Source: Mailhella sp. (GTDB lineage Bacteria > Desulfobacterota > Desulfovibrionia > Desulfovibrionales > Desulfovibrionaceae). Taken from it: a stretch of 8,746 nt of DNA. The notes under the pieces are model-generated. The model saw only the letters and a program-made list of their open reading frames with translations, did no database searches and was not told the origin of the DNA. Position 1 is the stretch's first letter. Each line of letters starts with the position of its first letter. Below are positions 6,218-8,746 of the stretch, in pieces. Position numbers and translations under genes: made by a program. The DNA lies in the NCBI GenBank assembly GCA_017522745.1, contig JAFWYI010000008.1:1-8746 (forward strand). The letters are read 5' to 3'.

Positions 6218-7302
6218 AAGCGCCTCATCGCAACAGGACAAGACAGCTGAAGCTCGGCGACATACTCATCGGCGGCGGCGCTCCCGTCGTCGTGCAGAGC
6301 ATGACCAATACCGACACCCGCGACGCCGAAGCCACGCTGGAACAGATACGCCGCCTGCATGCCGCGGGCTGTGAGGTGGTGCGCCTCGCCGTACCCGACG
6401 AAGCCGCCGCAGCCGCGCTCAAAAGCATAGTACTCGCTTCACCCGTCCCGCTCATCGCGGACATCCATTTCGACTGGCGGCTCGCCATCGCCGCTCTCGA
6501 TGCAGGCCTCAAGGGGCTCCGCATCAACCCCGGCAACATCGGCGGTTCCGCCCCGGTAGACAACGTGGCCGCGGCCGCCAAGGCCAACGGTGCCGTCATC
6601 CGCGTGGGGGTGAACAGCGGCTCCGTGGAAAAAGAACTGCTGAAACGCTTCGGTGGTCCTACCCCCGAAGCCCTCGTAGAAAGCGCACTGCGCCATGTCC
6701 GCATGCTGGAAGAGCGTGGTTTCTACGACACCAAGATCTCCCTCAAGTCCTCGTCCGTGGCCCACACCATCGCTTCCTACCGGCTCATGGCCGAGCGGGC
6801 GGACTACCCCCTGCATCTGGGCGTCACCGAAGCGGGCACGCCCATGCGCGGTGCCATCAAATCTTCCGTGGGCCTCGGCCTTTTGCTTTTTGAAGGCATT
6901 GGCGATACCATGCGCGTATCCCTCTCGGCTGATCCCGTGAAGGAAGTGGGCGTTGCCTGGGAGATCCTGCGTTCCGTCGGCCTTCGAAGCCGCGGACCCG
7001 AGATCGTTTCCTGCCCCACCTGCGGCCGTACCGAGATAGACCTCATCTGCATGGCTGAAAAGGTGGAAGAACATATCCAGTCCCACCCCGCCGCTGCAGA
7101 CAGCGATATCAAGGTCGCCGTCATGGGCTGTGTGGTGAACGGTCCGGGCGAAGCCCGTGAAGCCGACATCGGCCTTGCCGGAGGACGCGGCAAGGGCGTT
7201 ATTTTCCGCAAGGGGCAGATCCTCCGTTCCGTGAACGGTGAGGACGCCCTGCTCGCGGCTTTCCTTGAAGAACTCGATAAACTTCTCACCCATAAGAACT
7301 AG
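6214..7302 (+). CDS. ispG: 4-hydroxy-3-methylbut-2-en-1-yl diphosphate synthase
   Basis: IspG (GcpE) converts 2-C-methyl-D-erythritol 2,4-cyclodiphosphate to HMBPP with electrons from ferredoxin or flavodoxin, the penultimate step of the MEP pathway to isoprenoids. The 362 residues match the usual bacterial length of about 370. Residues about 10-250 are the TIM-barrel domain, with [35 protein letters not shown] and GVNSGS. The C-terminal domain carries the [4Fe-4S] ligands Cys267 and Cys270 (CPTCGR), Cys306 and Glu313 (GCVVNGPGE), so all key ligands are present. The ATG at 6214 overlaps the rarD stop by 4 nt and has AAGGAG at 6203-6208, inside rarD. A longer open frame exists upstream, but it is only the rarD shadow. 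proS starts 10 nt after the stop codon. Confidence 0.98.
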   Translation: MKAPHRNRTRQLKLGDILIGGGAPVVVQSMTNTDTRDAEATLEQIRRLHAAGCEVVRLAVPDEAAAAALKSIVLASPVPLIADIHFDWRLAIAALDAGLKGLRINPGNIGGSAPVDNVAAAAKANGAVIRVGVNSGSVEKELLKRFGGPTPEALVESALRHVRMLEERGFYDTKISLKSSSVAHTIASYRLMAERADYPLHLGVTEAGTPMRGAIKSSVGLGLLLFEGIGDTMRVSLSADPVKEVGVAWEILRSVGLRSRGPEIVSCPTCGRTEIDLICMAEKVEEHIQSHPAAADSDIKVAVMGCVVNGPGEAREADIGLAGGRGKGVIFRKGQILRSVNGEDALLAAFLEELDKLLTHKN

Positions 7303-7312
7303 AGGATTTTCC

Positions 7313-8746
7313 ATGCGCTGGAGCCGTTACTACATCCCTACCCTGAAGGAAGCCCCTGCCGACGCCGAAGTGGTCAGCCACAAGCTGCTGGTGCGCGCGG
7401 GCATGATCCGCAAGCTCACGTCCGGCATCTACACCTGGCTGCCGCTGGGTCTTCGCACCCTTGAAAAAGCCAAGGCCATCGTGCGCCGTGAAATGAACGC
7501 CGCCGGCGCTCTCGAGACCCTCCTGCCCATGGTGCAGCCCGGCGAACTCTGGGAAGAATCCGGTCGCTGGAAGAAGTATGGCAAGGAACTCCTGCGCTTC
7601 AAGGATCGTCACGACCGCGACTACTGCCTCGGACCGACCCATGAAGAAGTCATGACCGACCTGCTTCGCGGCGAAGTGAAGTCCTACCGTCAGCTTCCTC
7701 TGAACCTGTACCAGATCCAGACCAAGTACCGCGACGAAGTGCGCCCCCGCTTCGGTCTCATGCGCGGCCGCGAATTCCTCATGAAGGACGCCTACTCCTT
7801 CGACGTGGACGATGAAGGTGCCAACAAGAGCTACCTCGCCATGAAGGACGCGTACCACGAGATCTTCTCCAGCATGGGTCTCGATTTCCGCCCCGTGGAA
7901 GCTGACTCCGGCGCCATCGGCGGCAACTTCTCCCATGAATTCATGGTACTCGCCGAAACCGGCGAAGACGCCATCACCGCCTGCACCAACTGGCCTGCCT
8001 GCACCTGGGCCGCCAACGTGGAACGCGCCCCCATCAAGACCGAATTCGTGCAGGACGAAACGCCCTGCCCCGCCATGGAAGAAATGGACACCCCGGAAAA
8101 GCACAGCATCGAAGAACTGTGCGAATTCCTCGGCGTGACCGCTGACAAGCTCATCAAGACTCTGCTCTTCATGGCTGACGGCAAGGCCGTGGCCGTGCTT
8201 CTCCGCGGCGACCGCGAACTCAACGAGATCAAGCTCGCCCACCTCATCGACGCCGATGACATCCAGTTCGCCAACCCCGAACAGGTGCTTGCCATGACCG
8301 GTGCCGCTGTGGGCTTTGCCGGTCCTGCCGGTCTCAAGGGTGTGGAAAAGATCTACGCCGACAAGGAACTCATGGCTGGCAACGACTGGATCGCCGGTGC
8401 CAACAAGACCGACAAGCACGTCCGTCATCTCAGCCTCATCCGCGACGTGGAACTGCCCATCGAATACGCCGACCTGCGCAACGCCGTGGCTGGCGACCCC
8501 TGCCCCGAATGCGGTCAGCCTCTGGAGATCAAGCGCGGCATCGAAGTCGGCCACATCTTCAAGCTGGGCACCCAGGACAGCGAAGCCCTGCGCGCCACCT
8601 TCCTCGATGAGAACGGCAAGGAACGCATCATCGTCATGGGCTGCTACGGCATCGGCGTCTCCCGCGTGGTGGCCGCCTGCATCGAGCAGAACTTCGACGA
8701 GAACGGCATCAAGTTCCCGCCCCAGCTCGCTCCCTACGACGTGCAG
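7313..8746 (+). CDS. proS: Proline-tRNA ligase, bacterial type with editing insertion (C-terminus outside window)
   Basis: This class II synthetase charges tRNA-Pro and clears mischarged Ala-tRNA-Pro. The 478 residues present are open to the window edge; the family is about 570 long, so most of the anticodon-binding domain is missing. Motif 1 lies near 40-63 ([19 protein letters not shown]), the TxE loop is T109-H-E111, motif 2 is [17 protein letters not shown] (139-155) with Arg140 and Glu142, and motif 3 contains GCYGIGVSR (443-451). Between motifs 2 and 3 is the YbaK-like editing domain (roughly 240-400), with [11 protein letters not shown] from 265 and Lys282 in KTLLF matching the conserved editing lysine of E. 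coli ProRS. The start has AGAGGA at 7301-7306, which overlaps the ispG stop. Codon bias is very strong. It appears to be co-transcribed with rarD and ispG. Confidence 0.98.
   Translation, partial: MRWSRYYIPTLKEAPADAEVVSHKLLVRAGMIRKLTSGIYTWLPLGLRTLEKAKAIVRREMNAAGALETLLPMVQPGELWEESGRWKKYGKELLRFKDRHDRDYCLGPTHEEVMTDLLRGEVKSYRQLPLNLYQIQTKYRDEVRPRFGLMRGREFLMKDAYSFDVDDEGANKSYLAMKDAYHEIFSSMGLDFRPVEADSGAIGGNFSHEFMVLAETGEDAITACTNWPACTWAANVERAPIKTEFVQDETPCPAMEEMDTPEKHSIEELCEFLGVTADKLIKTLLFMADGKAVAVLLRGDRELNEIKLAHLIDADDIQFANPEQVLAMTGAAVGFAGPAGLKGVEKIYADKELMAGNDWIAGANKTDKHVRHLSLIRDVELPIEYADLRNAVAGDPCPECGQPLEIKRGIEVGHIFKLGTQDSEALRATFLDENGKERIIVMGCYGIGVSRVVAACIEQNFDENGIKFPPQLAPYDVQ

Noticed and set aside
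7286..8554. 422-codon open frame on the minus strand opposite proS
   Set aside because: It has the same His/Gly/Val/Ala-rich shadow composition as the frame opposite valS. proS itself has every class II motif in place.
1..8746. Defence system, prophage, insertion sequence, CRISPR array or tRNA gene
   Set aside because: I found no transposase, integrase, direct-repeat array, terminal inverted repeats of IS type or tRNA-like fold. The recognised genes are housekeeping or envelope genes with similar base composition.

Overview
The window is GC-rich (roughly 60%) bacterial DNA with tightly packed genes. Gene content, a strong preference for C- or G-ending codons, GAA for Glu and AAG for Lys, and the style of several proteins suggest a member of the Desulfovibrionaceae (Desulfovibrio, Bilophila or Mailhella-like). 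This is inferred from general familiarity, not from a search.

Layout. Positions 1-1095 (minus strand) carry the first 365 codons of a BPL_N-type, glutamine-amidotransferase-like protein that runs out of the window. A 94-bp divergent intergenic region separates it from valS (1190-3841, plus strand; valyl-tRNA synthetase), which ends in a strong intrinsic terminator at 3867-3905. A gene-free stretch of about 200 bp follows, with two imperfect hairpins and then a recognisable sigma70-type promoter. Next come a small glycine-zipper lipoprotein (4112-4600), an uncharacterised SLOG/YpsA-like Rossmann protein (4658-5212), and the cluster rarD (5300-6217), ispG (6214-7302) and proS (7313-8746, cut by the window edge). 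All of these lie on the plus strand.

How the genes work together. valS and proS charge tRNA-Val and tRNA-Pro. ispG makes the penultimate intermediate of the MEP isoprenoid pathway. rarD is a probable 10-TM inner-membrane transporter, translationally coupled to ispG by an ATGA overlap, and proS follows ispG by 10 nt. rarD-ispG-proS therefore looks like one operon, possibly fed by read-through from the SLOG gene. The lipoprotein is probably an envelope component with its own promoter.

This is mostly a housekeeping region. I see no mobile element, CRISPR array, tRNA, rRNA or defence system. The least understood items are the SLOG-like protein, whose codon usage resembles that of the synthetase genes, and the BPL_N protein. 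Non-coding items worth attention are the hairpin in front of rarD and the two hairpins between valS and the lipoprotein.
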